The position numbers and the translations under genes were made by a program. Source: Chitinispirillaceae bacterium (GTDB lineage Bacteria; Fibrobacterota; Chitinivibrionia; Chitinivibrionales; Chitinispirillaceae). Taken from it: 64,000 bases of DNA. The stretch is from assembly GCA_016929595.1 (NCBI GenBank), contig JAFGIN010000172.1, positions 1-64,000 of the forward strand. Direction: 5' to 3'. Positions 36,301 through 44,240 of this stretch are shown piece by piece (the stretch's first letter is position 1; each line of letters begins with the position of its first letter). Below the pieces are notes generated by a model. It did no database searches. It had not been told where the DNA came from and worked only from the letters and a program-made list of their open reading frames with translations.

Positions 36301-37914
36301 CCGCACTCCAGTATGTCAATACCTGTACGGCTTGAATATAATGATTTACCACGAATCGTATCAATAAATCCGGATTTTTCTGCAAGTAATCCCTGGCATC
36401 TTTCGAAAAGAAAAGCATCAGAATCTGTCTTTCCACCTCACGCGTCAATTTGTATTCAGTTTTCCGAACCAATGGATACCGTTTCCATACAGAGAGGACT
36501 TACTATTTATAGCAGGAGGGATTCGATTGCAGGCAGGGCTGAAGAACCGATCCGGACGAGAAGAGAGTGGAGTCAGAATTATACAAAATGTTACTGCTTT
36601 GCATCATACGACAAACCAAGTGCAGCGTTTTCACTGTTTCCTCCGGAAAGCCTTTTTATTCCTACCGATAATCTTGCTATCAGGCTCAATGGAAATGTGA
36701 CCGATAGAGCATCGACGCCATCAGGGCCCAATGCGCTCGATATTAACATGGATTTCAAAAGAAACAGTGCTTCTGATGATACAACGGTCACCATGAATGT
36801 AGATAGTATCTACTTTAGCGTTTTGTCAATATCACCAATACCATACGATACGCAGGTAAAAGTAAAACCTGTTATTACCCTTACGTTTTCATCGGGTGTA
36901 TACAGTGCAAGTGTCGATAAATCATTGAAAGCAAACAAAACACTTATAGTCAGATCGAGATATAACGGTGGGGAGCAACTCGATTTTGATTCAATTTCGG
37001 TTGATAAAAACAAGGTGTCTTTTTCTATCGCCAGAAAACTGTTTTATTGTGACAGCCTCTGGTGCAGGTATAATGCATCATCAATAAAAAACAGTCTGGG
37101 GTTCCAGTCTGATAACAATGATGATGGCATTGCGGTATCGATGTTCGATACTTCCGATTCATCAGATGATCTTTTCTGGTTTTACAGAATAAAAAATATC
37201 CATATTGTTTCCCACACACCCGAAAAGGATGACATTATCAAAGAGATATCTCCTGCAGTGACCATACATTTTGATGACGTTATCGATGAATCGGTAATTG
37301 ATACTGATACTTCAAACAATAATATGAGCTTCAATATAGTGTCCATGTACGAATCAGGCTTTTGCTCATACAAAACGATAACAATCTTAAACAGCGGTAC
37401 GACGGTAGAAATTCAGCCGACAAGAAAATTTTTCAGCAGAGACTCGATACATTTTACTTTCAATGGTTTTTCGAGGAACTATCGTTACAAAAACAGCAGC
37501 AATCTTCCTGGTGTTGATAGCCTCGAAAATTTTGACAGGCTTACATGGTCTTTTTACACTGGTAATACCGGTTTTTATACTTTTCCAAACCCGTATAAAC
37601 CTGGGAAAGATCCCAGGCACTGCAATGCCCATGGTCCCTGCGGAATCTGGTTCAAGAATTTTCACGTGCTGAAAAAGGGGGTGAACGACCTTATTGTAAA
37701 GGTGTATTCAATGAATACTCACCCTGTTTATAATAGTCAGAAAGCAGGTGATGTGATCCATTTTGAAGAAAACAGCGCCAGATATCTGCCGCAATGGCTC
37801 TGGGATACGAGAAATACAAAAGGTGAGCTGGTTGCATCAGGACTGTATTTCTATACGGTCTCAGACCTTAAAAATAAAGTCCTTACAAAAGGTAAGATCA
37901 TGATTGTCAGGTAA
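33367..37914 (+). CDS. Giant secreted Ig-like surface protein with C-terminal sorting-type domain
   Basis: About 1515 residues from ATG 33367, which gives a clean signal peptide (MHWRWFVKTLFFIAYVGII); starts at 33325 (TTG) or 33328 (ATG) inside fliJ are possible. The protein is Ser/Thr/Asp-rich and all-beta: an N-terminal region of propeller-like strands, middle Ig/cadherin-type modules (for example GDSIL and DSVRLKITVYDHDP), SbsA-type Ig-like domains (about 1140-1370: ISPAVTIHFDD) and a C-terminal FlgD/T9SS-like domain (about 1415-1515: FYTFPNPYKPG, then GELVASGLYFYTV). It begins 7 bases after fliJ, so it is probably transcribed with the flagellar operon. Function unknown; a surface adhesin or filament-associated protein is possible. 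Confidence 0.75.
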   Translation: MHWRWFVKTLFFIAYVGIITNTFSGTYTNSSFTVVKDGIKDSSLDFNGTLQLAIEHFTGVKIYGDSILPLYPLAMCPDVIAASKDTFSVFYMDTANNAVKKLDITNIGGTPTSLPTAKVMDANTTNNCYLHADKGKTGYLVSIVNKAQDNQLALRVGNGTSFKDCDTTISKSGWMFLSQCHMESDTFLVVYSIDATSIKLMKLFSSGSVIDVIDIITVSNDVSESLKLLNCSVVSDKKGGILVLWTRGVPVGDKTIYYRFYSRDLSAIQGGVLTDNVGDKIFYYYDDSPAAALDSLKFAVVHWDGNGVVMDILGMNEGSLSRATSRIVNSTDVKFATISTDSNGCIVAYLRDTTNSESVGIEGIHYDLEDGVLTNPSHYQLSDPGNLKLKDKYHIVVNTAINSARLFASVWRYSDRVQGAIWAELGVRYRNGFWISDAESLSVNNGDSIRFHPATMNVINSVSWDINSFIRTGASSNECTNSSWVSLVDDNALLQNRSVNRYFQYKIQVKRNSIGDSINTPSISSITIPYNIQPHITSADSIKTGNGTFKSMISGDTIHVFSRSDSVRLKITVYDHDPSEVLYLKTSWPGNGLFEQLSGTVPLTASVFLSAANRDTVAQCTVSVRDSRGWYAKPLVLNYKSRNALPDLTVSGIINYAAGSADTVTIIDNQHFFIQETDSLQLLYSVSDINDTGRVMGYIFNVHENGFSKLDSTGEDGAGWFQLRGDTLTPSFHHQYQIAAIDNDTSSPLNIYVHVNHSPVIRSVIVDGTILGSGDTAHTKISKMITIEVSVHDTDCYFGDTLTYRLVLPDTTISIKSHHESASFQWIPSQTDSVITVVVNDRYGKADSMFFFQKYPWFESDRQIFSDYSDALDTLSKMISLIISSGQGDTVLLPVFNNGSDTLTIESVRVQNKSSKWFSLGIPYDTGTYSTNGASEEIFDTLNIAPGTKRVFQCFFTADSLSGDSILSDTIAIITNDYPHSSMSIPVRLEYNDLPRIVSINPDFSASNPWHLSKRKASESVFPPHASICIQFSEPMDTVSIQRGLTIYSRRDSIAGRAEEPIRTRREWSQNYTKCYCFASYDKPSAAFSLFPPESLFIPTDNLAIRLNGNVTDRASTPSGPNALDINMDFKRNSASDDTTVTMNVDSIYFSVLSISPIPYDTQVKVKPVITLTFSSGVYSASVDKSLKANKTLIVRSRYNGGEQLDFDSISVDKNKVSFSIARKLFYCDSLWCRYNASSIKNSLGFQSDNNDDGIAVSMFDTSDSSDDLFWFYRIKNIHIVSHTPEKDDIIKEISPAVTIHFDDVIDESVIDTDTSNNNMSFNIVSMYESGFCSYKTITILNSGTTVEIQPTRKFFSRDSIHFTFNGFSRNYRYKNSSNLPGVDSLENFDRLTWSFYTGNTGFYTFPNPYKPGKDPRHCNAHGPCGIWFKNFHVLKKGVNDLIVKVYSMNTHPVYNSQKAGDVIHFEENSARYLPQWLWDTRNTKGELVASGLYFYTVSDLKNKVLTKGKIMIVR

Positions 37915-37934
37915 TGATGGGGCCAGAAGGTAAT

Positions 37935-38012
37935 AGTAACTGAGTAACTGAGTGACTGAGTGACTATGTAACTGAAAGTATCTTCTTCACTCTTCACTCT
38001 TCACTCTTCATC
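37935..38012. repeat. Short tandem repeats TAACTGAG/TGACTGAG and TTCACTC
   Basis: 37935-37974 holds about five 8-bp units (TAACTGAG or TGACTGAG). 37985-38012 holds a (TTCACTC)n heptad run. Both unit types recur in other gaps of this window, always outside genes. Confidence 0.85.
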
Positions 38013-38021
38013 CTTGTGCTA

Positions 38022-38237
38022 CTAATTATTAACAATCATTCCGGTAGAAAAAACAATCATGAATGCCAGCCATAAATAGAGAAGAATGTTATTAAGTATC
38101 TGCTCTGAGACCGACTGTACTTCCTGTTTTGCAGTATTTATCTTCTGTTGCTGTTTTACATGCTTGTAAATGGAGAACAGTGTCCAGACCAGAAATATTA
38201 TGCCGGTGATTTTTGCAAGAATTGCTGAAAGATCCAT
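38022..38237 (-). CDS. Small two-TM membrane protein
   Basis: A 71-residue protein with hydrophobic segments at about 5-24 and 48-67 separated by a polar helical linker (KHVKQQQKINTAKQEVQ). No family recognised. It follows the next minus-strand gene by 37 bases and has AGG-type ribosome spacing, so a two-gene operon with it is likely. Confidence 0.6.
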   Translation of the reverse strand: MDLSAILAKITGIIFLVWTLFSIYKHVKQQQKINTAKQEVQSVSEQILNNILLYLWLAFMIVFSTGMIVNN

Positions 38238-38274
38238 CTTTAAACCTGCCTTTTCTCACTTTCTCTGAAATGAG

Positions 38275-38706
38275 TTAATTGTTGTTGGGAGAACTGTTTT
38301 CATCACCTGGAGGCTCTTCAAGTGTGATTTTTACTGCTGTGAGCCTTCGATGGGCTATTTCCATTCCATTCCATAAAAGGGCAAATTCATAATTTCCTTC
38401 TTCTGGAAGTGGAAGACCATTAATATTTCCGCCGATTTCTACAACTGCTCGTCTACTATCCGGCATTTTTACATCCCATGGTGGAAGTTCCATGGAAAAA
38501 GAGCCACCTTCTTTTCTAAAGACAAGTTGCGCAGTTCCATCGGCGGCAACATCTGTAAGCGCTACATAGACGGCACAATTCCCATGTTTTGATGGAAAAC
38601 TGGGACTGTTAATCGAGCTGAACGTACCGGAGAGGATACTTTTTCCTGTATGGGAATCTCTGTAATAATAATCGCAGATTACCATTGCTGGAACTATTGG
38701 TTTCAT
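38275..38706 (-). CDS. DUF6941-like protein
   Basis: About 143 residues from ATG 38706; an upstream TTG at 38721 is the alternative, but the ATG has GGAAAA at better spacing. The pattern CDYYYRDSHTGKSILSGTFSSI, then AVYVALTD and the end GNYEFALLWNGMEIAHRRL matches the small DUF6941 family as I remember it: a beta-sandwich of unknown function. No signal peptide. Confidence 0.6.
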   Translation of the reverse strand: MKPIVPAMVICDYYYRDSHTGKSILSGTFSSINSPSFPSKHGNCAVYVALTDVAADGTAQLVFRKEGGSFSMELPPWDVKMPDSRRAVVEIGGNINGLPLPEEGNYEFALLWNGMEIAHRRLTAVKITLEEPPGDENSSPNNN

Positions 38707-39195
38707 AGGAACATTTTCCAAACATTAAAATGTAACGATTTCAAAATCGGTGCGACAGAAAATATAATGTCCGACTTTAAACAATGTCCAGAAATACCAT
38801 CGAAAACTTTCAATGTATCTCTATTGCTACCCTTCGGAGCGATCAGAACAGACTATTAATACAATTTAATATGTAATTTTTAAATATTCTTTAAATAGCT
38901 ATAGTGTTTTTTATTTTTTTTTGTATATTTCTCTTTAAGGCCTCTCACAAAATAAATGGGCTCATAGACGTGTTGGATTCAATTATAGTTCTTTATCGTC
39001 ATTTATCACAATGCTCAGGTATGCCATTTATTCAGTGAAAGGCTTTCAGACACAGGAATACCTTTCGACCTGGAGACCGCGTACCTCTTGATTCAATATC
39101 CTTGCGGTTTACAGGTTACCTGCAGTTCGGGTTTAATCTCTCGCAGTAAGATTGTATAGAGCGAGGGTTTCATTTCAGATTTCCGGAGGCCTTTC
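38707..39195. other. Divergent intergenic region, no gene seen
   Basis: 489 bp between divergent genes, AT-rich around 38860-38940. It must carry promoters for both. GGAGG at 39185-39189 is the ribosome site of the next gene. I see no structured RNA that I can name. Confidence 0.45.
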
Positions 39196-39417
39196 ATGAA
39201 GGATGTGATTAAAGTTAAAAAAGAGATACTCTCTACAACAGTTACTATTCCAGAGCTTGAGCGTTTTATTGGTAAAAATGCCGAAATTACAATATCTGTC
39301 GAAGGAGAACCAAGCAACAGATCTCAGCTACGGGATCGGTTGATGAATGGAGTTGCTTATTTGTCTGGAGCATCATTTCTTGACGCTGAGTTCAGAGATC
39401 GTTTCGATTTTAAATAA
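39196..39417 (+). CDS. Small antitoxin-like protein
   Basis: A 73-residue protein with a strong GGAGG site 6 bases before the ATG. The N-terminal half (TTVTIPELERFIGKNAEITISVEGE, spanning 14-38) has the beta-strand plus 'PEL..FIGK.VEI' pattern of small DUF2281-like putative antitoxins. The C-terminal half is polar. No partner toxin follows. It overlaps nth by 61 bases tail to tail. Confidence 0.55.
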   Translation: MKDVIKVKKEILSTTVTIPELERFIGKNAEITISVEGEPSNRSQLRDRLMNGVAYLSGASFLDAEFRDRFDFK

Positions 39418-40088
39418 AGTTCAGGTAAAAACTTCGTCTTTACGTTTATTCGGCTGCAATAATCAAATATTGGACACCGGTCGCATCGGGGATCAATTGG
39501 GAAACAGTTGTTCTGTCCAAATGAAACGAAGTATGAATTGAAGGTTGTCCAGTATTTTTCCGGTAGTGATCGTCTTAATTCCATCTCTGTATCAAACGGG
39601 GTCTCAGTCTCCAGGTAGCCCAGACGGTTAAAAATTCTGTGAACGTGTATATCAACACACACTGCCGGCTTGTTGAATGCCACAGCAACCACTAAATTAG
39701 CAGTTTTTCTACCGACTCCGGGGAGTATCGTCAGCTCATCTACTGTTGAAGGGATAGTTCCACCGAATTTTTCCTTAATAACACGTGGAAGCTCCTTAAT
39801 ATTCTGTGCTTTTGTCCGATAAAAACCAACGGGATAGATAATTTCCTGGAGTTTTTCGATGCTCAGTTTTTCGATATCCTCAAAAGAGGTTACTTCTTTG
39901 AAAAGTTTTTCAGCCGCTTTTGCAGTAACATTGTCTTTGGTTCTGGCACTCAGAATAGTTGCAAGTAAAACTTTAAATGGGTCATGAGTCTGAATCTCTA
40001 TCAGTTCAACAACCGGAGCACGATGTTTACTGTACTCGCTTTTGAGCACGGCGTAAACGACATCAATCTCGGAACTACTTTTTTTCAT
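39357..40088 (-). CDS. nth: Endonuclease III (Nth)
   Basis: A 243-residue base-excision repair glycosylase/AP lyase removing oxidised pyrimidines. The helix-hairpin-helix LPGVGRKTANLVV carries the catalytic Lys, with the catalytic Asp in VDIHVHR. The 4Fe-4S cluster C-x6-C-x2-C-x5-C is complete (CFPIDPRCDRCPIFDYC). The tail after the cluster is about 20-30 residues longer than usual. It overlaps the upstream gene by 4 bases and ends the purC-nth operon. Confidence 0.95.
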   Translation of the reverse strand: MKKSSSEIDVVYAVLKSEYSKHRAPVVELIEIQTHDPFKVLLATILSARTKDNVTAKAAEKLFKEVTSFEDIEKLSIEKLQEIIYPVGFYRTKAQNIKELPRVIKEKFGGTIPSTVDELTILPGVGRKTANLVVAVAFNKPAVCVDIHVHRIFNRLGYLETETPFDTEMELRRSLPEKYWTTFNSYFVSFGQNNCFPIDPRCDRCPIFDYCSRINVKTKFLPELYLKSKRSLNSASRNDAPDK

Positions 40089-41236
40089 TCTTTTCCCGGA
40101 ATACGTCTCGATATACCAACGGAAATCTCTATTTTATTGGTATAAAAATTCAGTGGTTTGTTAAAGTCCTTAACTCCGGGATTAATCCACTCCTTTTTCA
40201 AACGATGACCGTCGGAATAGAAATAATCATTTCTGCTGATGATATATGAAAAGCCGAATTCAACGAAGTTCTTTTTTGATAACGCACGGATGGTAGTGAA
40301 TCCAGCCCTGAATGACAGTGCCGCTCCAATTGCCGATTTGTCATCAAGGACAGTATTGACAGCTGATCTGATGGAATCCATACGGATACTCTTTCCGCCA
40401 TGATCGATATCATTGTTGATTTTGACAATTATCGATGAAAGAGATATGCCTGCGGTAAAATAACTTCTGTCAACACCATCAACTTTGAAATATTTTTCAG
40501 GAAGCTCAAATGAATAGTTTCCTTCAAGAGACAACGACACAGATCTTAAATTCTGTTTAATATTGACCGTTTCTGAGAGAGTGTCGGTCAGCCCCGTGAT
40601 GATAGCTTTCTGAGTTTTACCAATATATGCAAATGAGAGCAGCAGTGTCTTTTTTCCTGTTTCGGATATTTTTGTCAGACAGAGGCTAACAGGTACTGAT
40701 ATATTGTAAACACCCGGAAGCTCCTTTATCAGGTATTTAATTCTGGATGTATCGCTGTAGTGGTACGTAGAGACGGTTGAATCAGCCATTTTAAATGAGG
40801 TGTCATTGAGAGAAAAATGTGACAATGAATCCGGAAGCGCCTGTTGCCATTGATTGACCAGTTCAAAACTGCCAATAGTCCATCCAAGGCTGATTCCCAG
40901 CCAGGTACCGTTAAAATCGATTATGGAATCTTCTTCAGGTTCGATATCTGCTGATAATAGTTTTGAAGTTGAATCGACTTTTTGAGAATCGGTATCAGTT
41001 GGTAATCTGCTCTCCAGAGAATCATTCAGAATGGATATCGTGGTGTCCGGATGGGTGGATACGCTGCTGGTATCACTGGTCATGAGTGAATCGGGAGACA
41101 CTATGCCTGCGGCTTTAATACTATCGTTTTCTGTGTTGAGCGTATCTGAAGTCTGCGAATATACGGTGCATATCGGGAAAAGTACAAAAGAACATGCTAT
41201 ACAAACAAATGAGAAAAAGTTTCTGGAAAAAATCAT
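40085..41236 (-). CDS. Predicted outer-membrane beta-barrel protein
   Basis: A 383-residue protein with a signal peptide (MIFSRNFFSFVCIACSFVLF, ending before QTSDT), a Ser/Thr/Asp-rich disordered stretch (about 28-105) and a C-terminal part of alternating hydrophobic strands (about 105-383) ending VGISRRIPGKE, typical of a small porin-like barrel. No family recognised. Its 3' end overlaps nth by 4 bases and its start is 25 bases after the phosphatase gene, so it belongs to the same operon. Confidence 0.6.
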   Translation of the reverse strand: MIFSRNFFSFVCIACSFVLFPICTVYSQTSDTLNTENDSIKAAGIVSPDSLMTSDTSSVSTHPDTTISILNDSLESRLPTDTDSQKVDSTSKLLSADIEPEEDSIIDFNGTWLGISLGWTIGSFELVNQWQQALPDSLSHFSLNDTSFKMADSTVSTYHYSDTSRIKYLIKELPGVYNISVPVSLCLTKISETGKKTLLLSFAYIGKTQKAIITGLTDTLSETVNIKQNLRSVSLSLEGNYSFELPEKYFKVDGVDRSYFTAGISLSSIIVKINNDIDHGGKSIRMDSIRSAVNTVLDDKSAIGAALSFRAGFTTIRALSKKNFVEFGFSYIISRNDYFYSDGHRLKKEWINPGVKDFNKPLNFYTNKIEISVGISRRIPGKE

Positions 41237-41261
41237 GGTAAATGTCCAATGTGATCTTATG

Positions 41262-42500
41262 TCAATTCATCTCGATTGCAATAAATGTGTAATCATCATC
41301 ATAGGATAAACGGGAGAGTTGATTACTTATTGATGTAAAAGCTTTGACAAAAGAATGGTTGTTGTGATTCTGAAGTATGCTGACAAAGCGTTCATACCCC
41401 AGCATTTCGTTATGTGGATCTTTTGTGTCTATAACTTCATAAATACCATCAGTAAATAGAAAAATACGGTCTCCATTTTCAAAGTGTATGGTACTTTTTT
41501 CGAAGGTAGTCTCGGGGATTAAACCAATAAAAGTACCATTTGAGCGCAATTCTATAACAGTGCCGTCCTTTTTGATAAGCACCGGTATAGGATGTCCGGC
41601 GCGGCTGAATGTAAATGTCCTCTCTTCTATGTCGATAATTCCCCAGAAGCAGGTTATATAGTGACCCGTATGAATGTTGTTAATAAGATCGTTATTGATA
41701 TTTGTGAGCAATTGATCAACAGGCATCTCTTCCTTGCTGTGATTATAAAGGGACATTTTGGAAATAGTCCCCACAAATGCAGCCGCAAGCCCATGGCCCG
41801 ATGCATCACCGATGAAAATTCCCATGCGGTTATGAGAAAATTTTATGAAATCGTAGATGTCACCACCGACATCTGTAACCGGGTGATACGACACAGAAAT
41901 AGAGAGACCATCCATTTCGGGAGCGTTTTTAGGTAGTATTCCCTGCTGAATAAGCCGTGCCAGACGAAGTTCATCCTTGATATTTCCCTGTGCAACTTTA
42001 AGATTCTTCATGGTCTTTGCAAGAGAACGGTTCTTCTTTTGAAGATCATCTTTTAACTTTTCAAGAAGGGTGATATCACGGATATGTTCGATAATTGATG
42101 GTTCATCATGTTCCAGCGACAGGGTAAATGGTGAAAATGTTATTGACACAACCCCTTCTTTTGACGGATGGTGAGAAAATTCGGTGATCTGACTTTCTTT
42201 TGTGGAAAGTGACTGGTTCAGAAGGCAATCGGTACAGGGTGAGGTCCTCTGACGAAGTACCATGTAACATTTTTTACCTATTATCTCATGAAAATCCTCT
42301 TTGACAATAGATGCATAGGATTTGTTAGCTCTTTTAATGATATAATTACCTGAAATAACCGCAAGGGGATCATCGATCCCATCGATCATTTCCTGAAGAC
42401 CTATTTTACTCTTAATAATAAGATGCAACGGATATTTTTTATATATCACAATGGCTATTATTAAGGCCACCAGCCCTGAAGACGCTATAACTACAAGCAT
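41262..42500 (-). CDS. PAS-SpoIIE-type PP2C phosphatase
   Basis: A 412-residue protein with an N-terminal TM (about 2-20), a PAS-like sensor (about 35-145, with CTDC possibly binding metal or a redox group), a coiled linker (about 145-185) and a SpoIIE/RsbU phosphatase domain (about 200-412) with metal motifs VGGDIYDF, IGDASGHG and DDDYTFIAIEM. It probably dephosphorylates an anti-anti-sigma (STAS) protein in a partner-switching pathway; no such partner is in the window. The start lies one base after the tsaB stop. Confidence 0.88.
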   Translation of the reverse strand: MLVVIASSGLVALIIAIVIYKKYPLHLIIKSKIGLQEMIDGIDDPLAVISGNYIIKRANKSYASIVKEDFHEIIGKKCYMVLRQRTSPCTDCLLNQSLSTKESQITEFSHHPSKEGVVSITFSPFTLSLEHDEPSIIEHIRDITLLEKLKDDLQKKNRSLAKTMKNLKVAQGNIKDELRLARLIQQGILPKNAPEMDGLSISVSYHPVTDVGGDIYDFIKFSHNRMGIFIGDASGHGLAAAFVGTISKMSLYNHSKEEMPVDQLLTNINNDLINNIHTGHYITCFWGIIDIEERTFTFSRAGHPIPVLIKKDGTVIELRSNGTFIGLIPETTFEKSTIHFENGDRIFLFTDGIYEVIDTKDPHNEMLGYERFVSILQNHNNHSFVKAFTSISNQLSRLSYDDDYTFIAIEMN

Positions 42501-42501
42501 A

Positions 42502-43197
42502 TCATCCTTTCGGAGAAGGAATACGTGCCGCTGAAGAGCGGAGATAATTAGGGTGCAGGTCTATCTCATTGATCCATGCACTACTGTCTCCAAGTACTGA
42601 AGCTCCTGTTGAAGCACAGAAATAACCCCGTTTAATAGGAAATGTTTCAATAGGGAGATGAATATTTATAGATGAGATTGATGTAAATACAGTGCTTTTA
42701 GCATATCCCATTGTATCAGTGACAATTACCGAATCAGGAAGAATTGATTGCATAAATTCATCTTTTGAGCATACACAATCTTCTGAACGTCGTTCAATCT
42801 TGCCGTTGATACATTCAAAGGTTGCCTGAAACACATCTCCATTTCGCGCATCGATGGCAGCTGTAATACTACCAGTATGTGTTCGCGCAGCATGTGCGAG
42901 TACATGAAGTGATGAGACAGGATGCACGAGCGCACCATTGGCGAATGAAAAACCCTTTGCAAACGCAATGCCGATTCTCAAACCGGTAAATGAACCCGGG
43001 CCGCAGGTTATTGCAATATGTTTAATATCTGATGGTAAAACATTATTTACAGAAAGAATATGCTCTACTGCCTGTGAAATGTGCTCAGCGTGAGAGTTTT
43101 TTACATATCGCGAGTATGATGCGACTGCATGTTCGTTTTTAAACAAACCAATCCCCATATCAACCGATGACGTATCAATTCCAAGCACCCAGCTCAT
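42502..43197 (-). CDS. tsaB: tRNA threonylcarbamoyladenosine protein TsaB
   Basis: A 231-residue ASKHA-fold partner of TsaD needed for t6A37 of ANN-decoding tRNAs. Family motifs: LGIDTSS, HAEHISQ, GPGSFTGLRIG, and DARNGDVFQA. Overlaps ddl by 4 bases. Confidence 0.92.
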   Translation of the reverse strand: MSWVLGIDTSSVDMGIGLFKNEHAVASYSRYVKNSHAEHISQAVEHILSVNNVLPSDIKHIAITCGPGSFTGLRIGIAFAKGFSFANGALVHPVSSLHVLAHAARTHTGSITAAIDARNGDVFQATFECINGKIERRSEDCVCSKDEFMQSILPDSVIVTDTMGYAKSTVFTSISSINIHLPIETFPIKRGYFCASTGASVLGDSSAWINEIDLHPNYLRSSAARIPSPKG

Positions 43198-44240
43198 GAA
43201 AGAACCCGTTTCTTCTTTGCCAGTGCACAGGTAATAAGAATGTCAAGAAGCTCGGAATAGGATCCACCGACAGCTTTGAACTCTTTTGGCAATAAAGAAT
43301 TGCTGGTCATGCCGGGAAGAGTATTGGTTTCCAGGACGTAAAGGATGTCATTACTGTAAATGACATCAGTTCTGGAAACACCCGAACAACCTAAAACCCG
43401 GTGAGCTTTCAGTGCAACATCTTCAATGCGTTTTCGAAGCACAGTGTCATCCGGTGATGGGCAGATCTCTTCAGAGGCATTATCGGTGTACTTGGCTGTA
43501 AAATCAAAATAACCGGATTTGGGACGTATTTCCACCGGAGGAAGTGATCGTACTGATCCATTAGGATATTCTAAAACGCCGCAGGTGAATTCAACACCGT
43601 TGACCAACGATTCGACAAGTATAGATGGTGAATAGTCACTGAGTTCAGATAGCATCAGCTCCAGACTTTCCAGATCTTCAGCTTTGCCCATCAGCCTGCT
43701 TGAACCCGACTGCGGACATTTTACAAAACAGGGGAAACCATGCTTTTGTGCCAGAGACTCAACCGTGACTTCCGGATAATTTTTTCCGTAAACAGAGTAG
43801 GGGGGAACCTCAAGACCGCTTTGTATATACATGAACTTTGAAGCAATTTTGTTCATGGATAATGCACTTGAAAAGACATCTGATCCCTGATATGGAATGC
43901 CGATCGAATCCAGGTATCCCTGGAAAACACCATCCTCACCAAAACTTCCATGAAGTGCCAGAAGTGCCATGTCGCACGATTTCCATAATTCTTCTGATGC
44001 TGTCGGGTGATAAGGGCCTTTAAAGATGATAGATTTCGATGGATCACCAAGATCTGATGGTGAGAGCTGAACCAGAGCAGCATCTTTACACCAGAAAAAT
44101 GTACTGTCGTGTGCAACGACAATGATATCGAGATCGTATCGATTCTTATCAATATGATTGAATATTTCGTAACCTGTTTTAAGTGACACTTCGTGTTCGG
44201 CAGATGGACCGCCGATAACGATACTTACGCGGGGTTTCAT
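43194..44240 (-). CDS. ddl: D-alanine--D-alanine ligase
   Basis: A 348-residue ATP-grasp enzyme making D-Ala-D-Ala for peptidoglycan. It has IGGPSAEHEVSLKTG at the N-terminus, LHGSFGEDG in the first lobe, and the C-terminal ETNTLPGMTSNSLLP with metal ligands. Overlaps glyS and tsaB by 4 bases each. Confidence 0.95.
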   Translation of the reverse strand: MKPRVSIVIGGPSAEHEVSLKTGYEIFNHIDKNRYDLDIIVVAHDSTFFWCKDAALVQLSPSDLGDPSKSIIFKGPYHPTASEELWKSCDMALLALHGSFGEDGVFQGYLDSIGIPYQGSDVFSSALSMNKIASKFMYIQSGLEVPPYSVYGKNYPEVTVESLAQKHGFPCFVKCPQSGSSRLMGKAEDLESLELMLSELSDYSPSILVESLVNGVEFTCGVLEYPNGSVRSLPPVEIRPKSGYFDFTAKYTDNASEEICPSPDDTVLRKRIEDVALKAHRVLGCSGVSRTDVIYSNDILYVLETNTLPGMTSNSLLPKEFKAVGGSYSELLDILITCALAKKKRVLS

